From: an uncultured Acidimicrobiales bacterium
Lineage (GTDB): Bacteria > Actinomycetota > Acidimicrobiia > Acidimicrobiales > SHLQ01
Length of the DNA: 64,000 nt
Direction: 5' to 3'
Assembly: GCA_938015295.1 (NCBI GenBank)
Contig: CALLQB010000023.1
Location: 1-64,000 of the forward strand
The position numbers and the translations under genes are program-made. The notes beneath the pieces are model-generated. The model searched no databases. It was not told the DNA's origin and worked only from the letters and a program-made list of their open reading frames with translations. This document shows, one piece after another, positions 55,122 to 62,701 of this stretch. Position 1 is the first letter of the stretch. Each line of letters opens with the position of its first letter.

Positions 55122-56630
55122 CTACTGAAGATCGCGGCGACGGATCTTGCCACCAAAGCCCACCGGCAAATCCTCGACAACATTGACCTTTACCGGGCAC
55201 TTGTACGCCGCAAGGTGGGCACGGCAGAACGCGATGAGTTCCTCTTCCTCGACACCAGATTGCTGCCGGTCCGGGTCGAGAACCACAAACGCCTTCACCG
55301 CCTCGTCGGTCTGCAAATTCGAAACCCCAACGACCGCCGCCTGGCTTACGGCGCGATGCTCGACGAGAACCGTTTCGACCTCGGCGGGATAGACGTTAAA
55401 CCCGGAAACAATGATCAGGTCTTTGGCCCGGTCGATGATCGAGATAAAGCCTTGCTCATCGACGACCGCAATGTCGCCGGTATGAAGCCAACCGTCAACG
55501 TCGAGAACCCTCGCCGTAGCGTCATCATCGTTCCAGTAGCCGGGAAAGATGTTGGGACCACGAGCGATGATTTCGCCAGGGTCACCAATAAGCACGTCGT
55601 CGCCGGACTCGTCGACAATACGCATCTCGACGGCGGGAACCGGACGCCCGACCGAGCCGCGCGGTGCACCGACCCCGAGCGAGGTGGCAAGGCTAGGTGC
55701 CGCCTCGGTCAAGCCATAGCCTTCTGCCAGTTCGATTCCCAGACGGTCCGCCACCGCCTCGGCGATGTGCGTCGGCAACTTTGCGGCACCCGAGATTGCT
55801 GTGCGGACACTCGCGAACTGCGCCCGAGCGTCGTCCGGCAAGCCGGTAAGCGCAAGCCACATCGTTGGCGGACCAGCGACGAGGTTGACACCCTGCTCAA
55901 CAATGGACTCGACCAACGATTCGGGATCGAATCGCTGGGCGAGCACAACGGTTGCCCCGAGACGCAATGACGTGCCAAGAATCGTGTTCAAGCCGAAGAT
56001 ATGAAAAAGCGGCAGCACGCCATACGCAATGTCATCGGGCAGAAAACCCTCTGGCGAGTGGGCCAAGGTTTGACGTTGATTGATTTCGAGGTTGTCGTGG
56101 GTAAGCATCGCGGCCTTGGGCAGGCCGGCAGTGCCGCTGGTGAACATCAACACCGCAACGGTGTCAGGTTCGACATCGGCTACCGAAGCCGGCTCGCCCG
56201 AAACCAACTCGTCGAACAGGTGGGTCGCCCGGTCTCCTAGCTCAACGCCCGGGCAACCAATAACACACTCGAGGCTAGGCACAACACCAAGGTCGATGTC
56301 GCTGATCGCCTGACGGCCAGCGGGTCCAACAATGACCGCTCGCGCTTCGACGGCTGAGAGCTCTCGTTGCAGCTCGGGAGCCGGGCTCAACGGATTGAGC
56401 GGAACCGCAATCATTCCGGCGCCGACCACTGCCAGGTACGACACCACAAAATACCTGGTATTCGCACACACCACCGCGACGCGATCGCCAGGCTCGATAC
56501 CCGCCCGGAGAAGGCCCCCGCGAAGCCCACAGGACAGGTCGCGTAGTTCGCCGTAGGTCACCTGGCCCATGACGTCATGGAGAGCCACGGTCTCCGCTCG
56601 ATGATCAGTAATCAGGGCTGCAAGGTTCAC
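55122..56630 (-). CDS. AMP-forming acyl-CoA ligase
   Basis: A 502-residue adenylate-forming enzyme that activates a carboxylic acid, probably a fatty acid, to the CoA thioester. Core motifs are the P-loop LMFTSGTAGLPKAAMLTH, AEGYGLTEAAPSLATS, DGWLHTGDIAVVDEQGFISI, and RAKDLIIVSGFNVYPAEVE, with the C-terminal Lys in VGFGGKIRRRDL. GTG 56630 is preferred because family N-termini align with NLAALITDHRAETVAL; GTG 56708 would add 26 residues without a ribosome site. It is divergent from the CAP protein gene. Confidence 0.92.
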   Translation of the reverse strand: MNLAALITDHRAETVALHDVMGQVTYGELRDLSCGLRGGLLRAGIEPGDRVAVVCANTRYFVVSYLAVVGAGMIAVPLNPLSPAPELQRELSAVEARAVIVGPAGRQAISDIDLGVVPSLECVIGCPGVELGDRATHLFDELVSGEPASVADVEPDTVAVLMFTSGTAGLPKAAMLTHDNLEINQRQTLAHSPEGFLPDDIAYGVLPLFHIFGLNTILGTSLRLGATVVLAQRFDPESLVESIVEQGVNLVAGPPTMWLALTGLPDDARAQFASVRTAISGAAKLPTHIAEAVADRLGIELAEGYGLTEAAPSLATSLGVGAPRGSVGRPVPAVEMRIVDESGDDVLIGDPGEIIARGPNIFPGYWNDDDATARVLDVDGWLHTGDIAVVDEQGFISIIDRAKDLIIVSGFNVYPAEVETVLVEHRAVSQAAVVGVSNLQTDEAVKAFVVLDPDRQQSGVEEEELIAFCRAHLAAYKCPVKVNVVEDLPVGFGGKIRRRDLQ

Positions 56631-56735
56631 GCGCTGAGCGTAGGGGAAGACGGCCAGCGACAAAAGCAGGGCGCCACCCGCATTCTCGGTGAGTTCCTTA
56701 AGGATCACGAGTGAGAGGTCGACATAAATCTCACT

Positions 56736-57404
56736 GTGCGTGGTAATTTCGGTTCTCGTGGTTTGCTCGGTGTCTGTGTTGCCATCGTTGTGTTGGCAGC
56801 AGGCGCCCTGTTTGTCGCCCCCGTTCTCCGTTTCGAATCAACGGCCAGCGCGCAAAGTGGTGACGAGAGAGAAGAAGGCGCCTTTCTGACCGCGCTGAAC
56901 GAAACCCGACGAGACCTTGGCCTCAACGAACTGATCGTGAGCGATGAACTCACCCGACTCTCGAGAGTGTGGGCGATCGAGATGGCGAGAGAGGGCGAAA
57001 TCTTCCACGCCAACCCCATCTCGGCCAACATGACCTCCGATTGGCTGAAACTCGGCGAAAACGTCGGCGTTGGACCAGAAGTCGGCGCCCTGATGGACGC
57101 CTTCATCGCAAGTCCGACCCACTACGAAAACATCATCGACCCCGAGTTCACCCACGTTGGGGTTGGCGTCGTTTGGGAGGGCGACCTGATGTTCACCACC
57201 CACCGGTTCATGAAACTCGCCGACCGCAGTCTCGGCACCCCCACCACAACACCACCCGACGCGGCGCCACCCGCAAGCGACCCGGTGGTGGAAACGACCG
57301 CCAGCGATCTGCCAACTGCATCAACAGGCGACGGGACCCCGGTGCCCCCACCAGCGACCGCCGAGCGAATCGCGACCCTGGTGCAGTCGTTGCAGCAACC
57401 CTAG
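56736..57404 (+). CDS. Secreted CAP (SCP/PR-1-like) domain protein
   Basis: A 222-residue protein with an N-terminal hydrophobic signal/anchor (about 8-27, LLGVCVAIVVLAAGALFVAP) and a CAP domain (about 45-170): LNETRRDLGLNELIVSDEL, GEIFHANPI, LGENVG and SPTHYENIIDPEFTHVGVGV, covering CAP motifs 1-4 in weak form. A Pro/Thr/Ala-rich tail follows (about 175-222). Bacterial CAP proteins are mostly of unknown role at the cell surface. The start is GTG 56736. It converges on a small gene that overlaps its stop. Confidence 0.88.
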   Translation: MRGNFGSRGLLGVCVAIVVLAAGALFVAPVLRFESTASAQSGDEREEGAFLTALNETRRDLGLNELIVSDELTRLSRVWAIEMAREGEIFHANPISANMTSDWLKLGENVGVGPEVGALMDAFIASPTHYENIIDPEFTHVGVGVVWEGDLMFTTHRFMKLADRSLGTPTTTPPDAAPPASDPVVETTASDLPTASTGDGTPVPPPATAERIATLVQSLQQP

Positions 57405-57490
57405 GTCGATAGCAAAAGCAGTTGGAGCGCCGAGGCGCCGACGATAATCAGCAGAAGCAGTGCCATGATCAACACCGTCCGTTTTCTCAT
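57401..57490 (-). CDS. Candidate 29-residue membrane peptide
   Basis: An ORF encoding MRKRTVLIMALLLLIIVGAS followed by ALQLLLLST: a basic start and one hydrophobic helix of about 22 residues. AAAGG lies six bases before ATG 57490. It lies 29 bases downstream of the SAM hydrolase gene on the same strand, and its stop overlaps the stop of the convergent CAP gene. No homologue is known to me. The ribosome site, topology and position argue for a real gene; the short length leaves doubt. Confidence 0.5.
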   Translation of the reverse strand: MRKRTVLIMALLLLIIVGASALQLLLLST

Positions 57491-57519
57491 AGCAGGCCTT
57501 TCAGACGCTTGCGTGCCGG

Positions 57520-58404
57520 CTAGTTGCCGGCTCGATCCCGTTTCGACAATTCGACTGGCGTGGTCGTGCCGGCCTCGGCGGGAACCAGTCGTACTTCATG
57601 GCCCGCCCCGAGACCCAGCTCTGCGGCCGCCGACCCACGTTGCACTGCCAAGGCCATAAGTCCGTAGCTGTCAACCAGGAGTCCAATAGCTCCCGGACCA
57701 ATCGAATCGAACGATCGCACTCGGGCCACCGACCGGCCGCCCTCGCCGAACTCGATGCGAAGATGGTCGCTCAGGCCGACAAGGTCTTCCTCGCCGACGT
57801 TGAGCTGTACATTGCCAAACCGGTCGACCCACAACACCTCGGCGGTGAGTGTGTCGTCGATGCGATCGCTAACCGGAAGAACTCCTGGCACCAACAATCC
57901 TGGATCGACCGCCTCACCGAGATCGTCGAGCGGGACGCCGTTGCACAAGTGCGCGGCAACGGGCGCGTAGATGTCGCGCCCGGCATCGAGCGGCCGCGGC
58001 GCGCCAGGTACAGACAAGTGGTAGTCGGTATTGGTCAGCTCAACAGCAGCCGTTGCCCCGCCCACAAGCGCAACTGCAGAAGCGAAGAGGCCGTTGTCGG
58101 GTCCGACGAGCACCGAAGCGCCATCGCCAACGTCGATAGCAATGTTTCGGCGATCGGTGGCCGCGCCGGGGTCAACCACACCCAATACCACGCCCGGATT
58201 GAGATACTGGGCGCTTCGGGCAAGAGCTAGTGCGCCGGCCCGGACATCGTGCGGCGCAATATCGTGGGTGACGTCGAGCACAAAGGTTTGGGGGCTAATG
58301 GCTCGAACTACTGACTTGACGACCCCGACGAATTCATCGCCTAGGCCGTAATCAGACAAAAATGAAATGGTGTCGAAGCGTGGCAATCCGAATTCCGGCG
58401 ACAT
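57520..58404 (-). CDS. SAM hydroxide adenosyltransferase (SAM hydrolase, DUF62 family)
   Basis: A 294-residue protein of the fluorinase/chlorinase-related family that, in its common form, hydrolyses S-adenosylmethionine to adenosine and methionine. The N-terminal domain has ISFLSDYGLGDEFVGVVKSV, VLDVTHDIAPHDVRAGALAL, VVDPGAATDRRNIAI and VGPDNGLFASAV, keeping the Asp-Arg-His residues of the hydrolase group. The chlorinase-specific loop is not evident. The C-terminal beta domain (about 190-290) has VLWVDRFGNVQLNV. The biological reason for SAM hydrolysis remains unclear in this family. Confidence 0.92.
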   Translation of the reverse strand: MSPEFGLPRFDTISFLSDYGLGDEFVGVVKSVVRAISPQTFVLDVTHDIAPHDVRAGALALARSAQYLNPGVVLGVVDPGAATDRRNIAIDVGDGASVLVGPDNGLFASAVALVGGATAAVELTNTDYHLSVPGAPRPLDAGRDIYAPVAAHLCNGVPLDDLGEAVDPGLLVPGVLPVSDRIDDTLTAEVLWVDRFGNVQLNVGEEDLVGLSDHLRIEFGEGGRSVARVRSFDSIGPGAIGLLVDSYGLMALAVQRGSAAAELGLGAGHEVRLVPAEAGTTTPVELSKRDRAGN

Positions 58405-58472
58405 GCCCTTGAAGGTACCGCCCGTCCGTCACCCGACCGCAGCCGGACGACGAACGGTGGCCAAAACAGCAA

Positions 58473-58500
58473 CTGCCAATCGCCATGGGGCGACTGGCAG
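58473..58500 (-). terminator. Stem-loop, probable terminator after the small HTH gene
   Basis: CTGCCAATCGCC (58473-58484) pairs with GGCGACTGGCAG (58489-58500) around a four-base loop; in minus-strand RNA the only irregularity is one G-U pair, giving a 12-pair stem. A short T-rich stretch (TTGCTGTTTT) follows on the minus strand. It lies 38 bases beyond the HTH gene stop and before the SAM hydrolase start. Confidence 0.6.
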
Positions 58501-58537
58501 CGCAAAGTACTCGTTGTCCTAAAGAGAACTCGATGTG

Positions 58538-58732
58538 TTAACCCGCTTCGGTATAGCGAGCGTGCAGATATTTGTCGACGTCGTCTTCTTTGATGCGATA
58601 TGACTTGCCGACACGAACTGCTGCCATGTCGCCCGCCTTGATGAGCCGGTAAACCGTCATCGTCGAAACTCGCATGAGCTGCGCTACTTCGGCGACGGTT
58701 AGGAACCGTGCACGTCCTTCAATTTGAGCCAA
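58538..58732 (-). CDS. Small excisionase/BldC-like helix-turn-helix protein
   Basis: A 64-residue DNA-binding protein of the MerR-like, excisionase type. It is almost entirely the winged helix: FLTVAEVAQLMRVSTMTVYR, LIKAGDMAAVRVGKSYRI and KEDDVDKYL. In many actinobacteria a similar gene lies beside proC, as here (proC ends 183 bases upstream). It is unlikely to be a phage excisionase because no integrase or phage gene is near. BldC, a developmental regulator, is the best studied actinobacterial relative; orthology is not shown. Confidence 0.92.
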   Translation of the reverse strand: MAQIEGRARFLTVAEVAQLMRVSTMTVYRLIKAGDMAAVRVGKSYRIKEDDVDKYLHARYTEAG

Positions 58733-58914
58733 TGGAAATACCCCTTACTCCAACTCCGCTCGCCACCATAGATGCGTGGAGTATTCACGCGCCACTTGGA
58801 CAACAGAACCAACTTGTACCGCGTGAGCAACAATGCACAACAGAACACGACAACTTTGACATTTCGGGCCCTGTCACTAGAGACGGTATCCAGAGACGCT
58901 CACCAGAGACGAGA

Positions 58915-59715
58915 TCAATCAGCGCCGAGCTCGATCGAACGGTCGCGTGCGGCCTCCACCGCCGAGGCAACCAAACCCATAAAATCGTGCTCGGCGAATA
59001 CCGCGAGCCCTGCGGCCGTCGTACCTTGCGGCGAGGTAACATTTTCCCGCAACGTCGCCGGCGAATCGGTCGACTGATCGAGCAACATTGCGGCCCCGAG
59101 CAGCGTTTGCTTGGCAAGGGCTGCGCTTGTCGACGCCGCCAGGCCCACCGCCTCGCCAGCGGCAATCAGCGCCTCGGCCAATAAAAACACATACGCGGGC
59201 CCCGAACCCGACAAACCCGTCACGGCATCAAGGTCGGCTTCAGTTACCACTTCGACAATGCCAACCGATCCCAAAATGCTGGCGGCCCAGTCAAGGTCGG
59301 CCGCCTCTGCCGCTGCACCACCGGCGATGGCGGCCGCACCGGCCCCTACCAACGCTGGGGTGTTCGGCATTGCGCGAACCACGACCGACCCAGCGGGCAG
59401 ATGTGCTTCGATCGCCGCCGTGGTCACACCAGCCGCGATACTTAGCACCCGACACGCTCCGTCTCGGACAACAGCGCCAACCTGAGCGGCAACCTCAGCC
59501 ACTATGGCCGGTTTCACAGCGATGATTGCGTCGATGTCACTGTGGGGCTGCTCGGCCACCGCAACCCCAGGGAAAGCCGCCAGGATGGCCTCACGGCGTT
59601 CTGGTGAAGGTTCGACGACAACAACCTCGCTGGCGCTGGTCCAGCCCGAGGCAAGCAAGCCCCCGAGTAGCGCCTCGCCCATTTTGCCGCCACCAAGTAC
59701 TTGAATTTGTGCCAT
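58915..59715 (-). CDS. proC: Pyrroline-5-carboxylate reductase
   Basis: Catalyses the last step of proline synthesis. The 266 residues start IQVLGGGKMGEALLGGLLAS (NADPH-binding), include VVRAMPNTPALVGAGA and the C-terminal signature TGLSGSGPAYVFLLAEALI with LLDQSTDSPATLRENVTSPQ and GTTAAGLAVF. The length is normal. It begins 44 bases after the 3' end of an upstream A/T-rich stretch and a terminator that separates it from the YbjN gene. Confidence 0.96.
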   Translation of the reverse strand: MAQIQVLGGGKMGEALLGGLLASGWTSASEVVVVEPSPERREAILAAFPGVAVAEQPHSDIDAIIAVKPAIVAEVAAQVGAVVRDGACRVLSIAAGVTTAAIEAHLPAGSVVVRAMPNTPALVGAGAAAIAGGAAAEAADLDWAASILGSVGIVEVVTEADLDAVTGLSGSGPAYVFLLAEALIAAGEAVGLAASTSAALAKQTLLGAAMLLDQSTDSPATLRENVTSPQGTTAAGLAVFAEHDFMGLVASAVEAARDRSIELGAD

Positions 59716-59794
59716 AACTCGACGTTAGTAGAGCGAAGAAGCGCAGCTCGATGTCAGTAGAGCGCAGAAAACAGCAGAAAAACAGCAGAAAAGA

Positions 59795-59812
59795 AAGGAC
59801 CCGGAGGTCCTT
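59795..59812 (-). terminator. Intrinsic terminator after the YbjN gene
   Basis: AAGGACC (59795-59801) and GGTCCTT (59806-59812) form a seven-pair stem with a four-base loop. On the minus strand it is followed by a T-rich run (TCTTTTCTGCTGTTTTTCTG). It terminates transcription of the mshA-ybjN unit and sits inside the 244-base gap 59716-59959, which otherwise contains no supported gene. Confidence 0.8.
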
Positions 59813-59959
59813 GGAGTTTCACTCGCACTTCCCCGATCGAGTGAGCATCCGCGAATCCCCGGGCCCGTATGGCGAGAATAACGCGAGAGATGCCGAGATT
59901 CAATAAGAGCGATCGATTTACATAGGAGTTTATGAAAGGGTGCCGTTCACCGGATGGGG

Positions 59960-60427
59960 CTAGCTCGCGCCAAACCGCGACGCGAAGCCAATTCGTAGCG
60001 CTGGTCGAAAGAACTGCTCGACCCACATGAACAACGAACCAACGATGCGATCGAGATGGTGTTCATCGACGAGCTCGACTGGGAACTGCCCGATAAGAAA
60101 CACGGCGTCTTCCTCTCCGATCGCGAATGCCGCACCGAACAGCTTGAGATTCCGACGGAGAAGATGGGCGTAGAAACGTTCATGATTTTCCTCCGGGGCC
60201 GGCATCACGTAGGTCTCGTAGTGCAGATTTCTTTGGCCAAGACGAAAGCGGATGGTGAACACGTCCTTCTCGTCGCCCAACACCCGAATATGCCAGAGTC
60301 GGTCGATGTCGACGTCGCGTTCATACGCATCCATGATTGGGTTCTGGCCCACTTGCGATGCGAGCCAGCTTTCGATCAGGTTTTCAGCTGCGGCAAGAGC
60401 TTCAGGGCTTGGCGGTGTATCGGGCAT
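59960..60427 (-). CDS. YbjN domain protein
   Basis: A 155-residue protein of the YbjN family, which has a type III secretion chaperone-like fold of unknown function. Features are the helical start AAAENLIESWLASQ, VFTIRFRLGQRNLHYETYVM and the LLRRNLKLFGAAFAIGEEDAVFLIG block. It begins six bases after mshA, the same neighbourhood as in mycobacteria, where a YbjN gene follows mshA. This points to a shared but unknown role. Confidence 0.9.
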   Translation of the reverse strand: MPDTPPSPEALAAAENLIESWLASQVGQNPIMDAYERDVDIDRLWHIRVLGDEKDVFTIRFRLGQRNLHYETYVMPAPEENHERFYAHLLRRNLKLFGAAFAIGEEDAVFLIGQFPVELVDEHHLDRIVGSLFMWVEQFFRPALRIGFASRFGAS

Positions 60428-60433
60428 GGCCCC

Positions 60434-61645
60434 TTAGTAGCAGGTAACCGGCACCGCCACCGTGAGGTCCTCGTAGAGCCGGCGCAGGCGGGCCGCGGTG
60501 GTCGACCACGTGTACTGGCTGGCCCGGTCGACGGCATTGGCCGCAAACTCGACCGCTAGGGCAGTGTTGCCGAGGATTTCATCGATGAAACTCGCGTACG
60601 CAGCGGGGTTACGACTGTCGACCAAGAACCCAGTGGAACCGTGTTCGACCAGGGTACGGAGGCCGCCGACTGCAGCGGCCACCACCGGAGTGCCACAAGC
60701 CGCTGCTTCAAGAGCTACCAGACCAAACGACTCGGACCGGCTTGGGAGTACACACACATCGGCCGCCCGGTAGTAGGTGGACAACAGATGATGGGGCTGC
60801 GGGTCGATAAACGATACGCGGTCGCGCAAGTGCAGTTCGTCGATGATCGACCGGATTCTGCGGACCTCTTTTTCACCTTCAGCGCCACTAGCCCCACCCA
60901 CGATGAGCAGGCGGGCCCCGGAGTGGCCTAGTTCGGCCAGAGCCCGGACAGCGACATCGACACCCTTCAAAGGCTGCACGCGGCCAACAAACAGCAGCAG
61001 CGGTTCGTCGCCAAGGCCAAGAGCTGTTCGCGCTCCCCGCTTGTCGCCGGGAGAGAAGTAGGCGTGAACCACCCCGGGCGGCACAATCTCGATCCGATCG
61101 GGATCGGCGCCGTACAGCGATTGCAGCTGGCTGGCCTCGACGGGGGCGTTCGCCACGATTGCGTCAGAGCATCGGATGACATCGGCTTCAGCGTCGATCC
61201 GGTGCTGGGGTTCGGGATCGCCGGTTTCGGCCTTAACGCGCGCAAGCGTATGAAACACCGAGACAAGTGGGAGGTCGAGTTCGTGTTTGATCCGGTGTCC
61301 GGCCACTCCCGAAAGCCAGTAGTTGGCATGAAGCGCATCGGCGGGCTTGTCGCCCCGGAGGTGCGACAGCACACCATCGGCGTACTCGTCGACGATGTCG
61401 GGCAAGTCCTCTTTTGCCAGATCGACCGGACCGGCATCGATATGAATAACTCGGAAGCCGGGCTCGACGATGACGACATCGGGCAATTCGTTGTGCCAAC
61501 GACGCACGTATACATCGGCTTCGACACCTGCCTGGGCCAAAGAAGACACCAACTCGCGTATGTACACGTTCATGCCGCCAGCGTCGCCAGCACCGGGCTG
61601 GATGAGCGGCGATGTGTGAAGCGAGAGAACGGCAAGACGGCGCAT
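60434..61645 (-). CDS. mshA: Glycosyltransferase family 4, MshA type
   Basis: A 403-residue glycosyltransferase that, as MshA, joins GlcNAc to inositol phosphate in the first step of mycothiol synthesis. N-terminal LSLHTSPLIQPGAGDAGGMN and VYIRELVSSLAQAGVEADVY match MshA, and the donor-binding half has FVGRVQPLKGVDVAVRAL and PSRSESFGLVALEAAACGTP. Retention of the YbjN neighbour supports the assignment. The other mycothiol genes are outside this window. Confidence 0.9.
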   Translation of the reverse strand: MRRLAVLSLHTSPLIQPGAGDAGGMNVYIRELVSSLAQAGVEADVYVRRWHNELPDVVIVEPGFRVIHIDAGPVDLAKEDLPDIVDEYADGVLSHLRGDKPADALHANYWLSGVAGHRIKHELDLPLVSVFHTLARVKAETGDPEPQHRIDAEADVIRCSDAIVANAPVEASQLQSLYGADPDRIEIVPPGVVHAYFSPGDKRGARTALGLGDEPLLLFVGRVQPLKGVDVAVRALAELGHSGARLLIVGGASGAEGEKEVRRIRSIIDELHLRDRVSFIDPQPHHLLSTYYRAADVCVLPSRSESFGLVALEAAACGTPVVAAAVGGLRTLVEHGSTGFLVDSRNPAAYASFIDEILGNTALAVEFAANAVDRASQYTWSTTAARLRRLYEDLTVAVPVTCY

Positions 61646-61720
61646 GTGGTGCCTAAAACATGAACCGGGTCGTCAACATTCCCGAAATGGTAGCCGCAGG
61701 CCTACTTTTTGCGGAATCCC

Positions 61721-61795
61721 AGCAGTGCAGCCTGACTAGCGGAGCAGTGCAGCCTTGCTAGCGGAGCAGTGCAGCCTGGCTAGCGGAGCAGCGCG
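61721..61795. repeat. 22-base tandem repeat spanning the rsiG-like stop codon
   Basis: Three copies of a 22-base unit, AGCAGTGCAGCCTGACTAGC plus GG, at 61721, 61743 and 61765, differing at one or two bases, then a partial fourth at 61787. The copy nearest the gene contains the stop codon and last codons of the RsiG-like protein, so the gene's 3' end has been duplicated into the downstream gap. Confidence 0.92.
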
Positions 61796-62334
61796 TCGAC
61801 CGTCGCCTCGCCGGATTTGTACCGGCGGGTGATCTCGGCTTGCAGCGTGTCGATGGTTCCGAAAAGCGACTTTCGGTGATTTGACACGCGATGCTCAAAA
61901 CCTTCAAGACGTTCGACCAGTGCGGCGAGGTCGGCTTCGTTCATGTCGACAACCGACGACATCGATGCGGCCGGCAGAATCGTCTCAAGCTCGTCTTCGA
62001 GTTCGGTGGTGAGGCCGCTGGCAGGTTCCATGCCCTGTGGGGGACGCGGATTGCCGCCGCTCTTGGGACCCTGGTCGGTGAGAAGGTCGGGGAGTCGGCC
62101 GATCAGCTCACTGAGGTCGCCCATTTCGCCGCCATTGCGACGTCGAGCCAGCTCACCGCCGACGATGTCAAGACGGCCTTGGGCCATCCGGCGAACATAA
62201 GACGTACCGCTCTCGAGATGCTGACACTCGGCGCGCATAGTGCGCACCTCGTCCATTGGACGTGCAGCAAGGTCGGTCAGGTAGTCGGGAACGGTTACCC
62301 GTGATAGCTCTTCCATTAATGGACTCAACGGCAT
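61780..62334 (-). CDS. RsiG-like c-di-GMP-binding anti-sigma factor candidate
   Basis: A 184-residue, mostly helical protein. Residues 41-56 read ESGTSYVRRMAQGRLD, an exact E-X3-S-X2-R-X3-Q-X3-D, the c-di-GMP signature of Streptomyces RsiG, which with c-di-GMP holds the sigma factor WhiG inactive. A second copy at 147-162, EHRVSNHRKSLFGTID, keeps E, S, R and D but has Phe for Gln. The two helices are separated by a polar linker of about 60 residues. ATG 62334 has GGAGG four bases upstream. No sigma gene is near. The 134 bases to mshA contain a tandem repeat. Confidence 0.85.
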   Translation of the reverse strand: MPLSPLMEELSRVTVPDYLTDLAARPMDEVRTMRAECQHLESGTSYVRRMAQGRLDIVGGELARRRNGGEMGDLSELIGRLPDLLTDQGPKSGGNPRPPQGMEPASGLTTELEDELETILPAASMSSVVDMNEADLAALVERLEGFEHRVSNHRKSLFGTIDTLQAEITRRYKSGEATVDALLR

Positions 62335-62433
62335 ATTTCCTCCGAAGTTGAGCCTACCGGTGAAGGTTCCTGCATTGACGCAGGTCGCGGCAGGCCTTAG
62401 CGACCTGCTTACTGGCCGCTCAACCAGCGGCTC

Positions 62434-62439
62434 TACACT
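62434..62439 (+). promoter_or_regulatory. Possible -10 element of a leaderless moaD-like transcript
   Basis: TACACT lies six bases before GTG 62446, and no Shine-Dalgarno sequence is present between them. A convincing -35 was not found. Leaderless mRNAs are common in actinobacteria, so the assignment is plausible but weak. Confidence 0.35.
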
Positions 62440-62445
62440 AGTCGT

Positions 62446-62682
62446 GTGGCAACACTTCGACTCTTCGCCTCGGCCCGAGTGGCCGCCGGTACCGGTTCTG
62501 ACACCGTCCCCGGCACCACCGTCGCCGAAATTCTCGCTGCAGCAACAGACCGGTATGGCGCAGACTTCGCCAACGTTGTCCAGACCTGTCGTGTGTGGAT
62601 CAACGGTGCTCCGGCCGAACTCAGCGATCCGGTGGCCGATACCGACGAGGTCGCGTTTCTGCCACCGGTGAGTGGCGGATGA
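62446..62682 (+). CDS. MoaD/ThiS-family sulfur-carrier protein
   Basis: A 78-residue beta-grasp protein ending in the GG needed for C-terminal thiocarboxylation. Features are TLRLFASARVAAGTGSDTV, VWINGAPAELSDPV, and DEVAFLPPVSGG, which is close to MoaD (molybdopterin synthase small subunit). It could serve molybdenum cofactor synthesis or another sulfur-transfer route; no moa genes are near. The start is GTG 62446, six bases after a possible -10 hexamer TACACT (62434-62439), and there is no ribosome site, so a leaderless transcript is likely. Confidence 0.9.
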   Translation: MATLRLFASARVAAGTGSDTVPGTTVAEILAAATDRYGADFANVVQTCRVWINGAPAELSDPVADTDEVAFLPPVSGG

Positions 62683-62701
62683 GTCTGAAGGAGCGGAGCG
62701 G

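Noticed and set aside
58538-58732. Excisionase-like gene as a sign of a prophage or integrative element
   Set aside because: No integrase, phage or attachment-site features are nearby. A similar small gene beside proC is common in actinobacterial chromosomes.
59754-60026. A minus-strand frame of 90 codons between YbjN and proC
   Set aside because: It overlaps the end of the YbjN gene in another frame and runs through the intrinsic terminator at 59795-59812.
59933-60031. Short + strand ORF with AGGAG before ATG, upstream of and antisense to the YbjN gene
   Set aside because: It encodes only 32 polar residues, overlaps the YbjN coding region and shows no other support.
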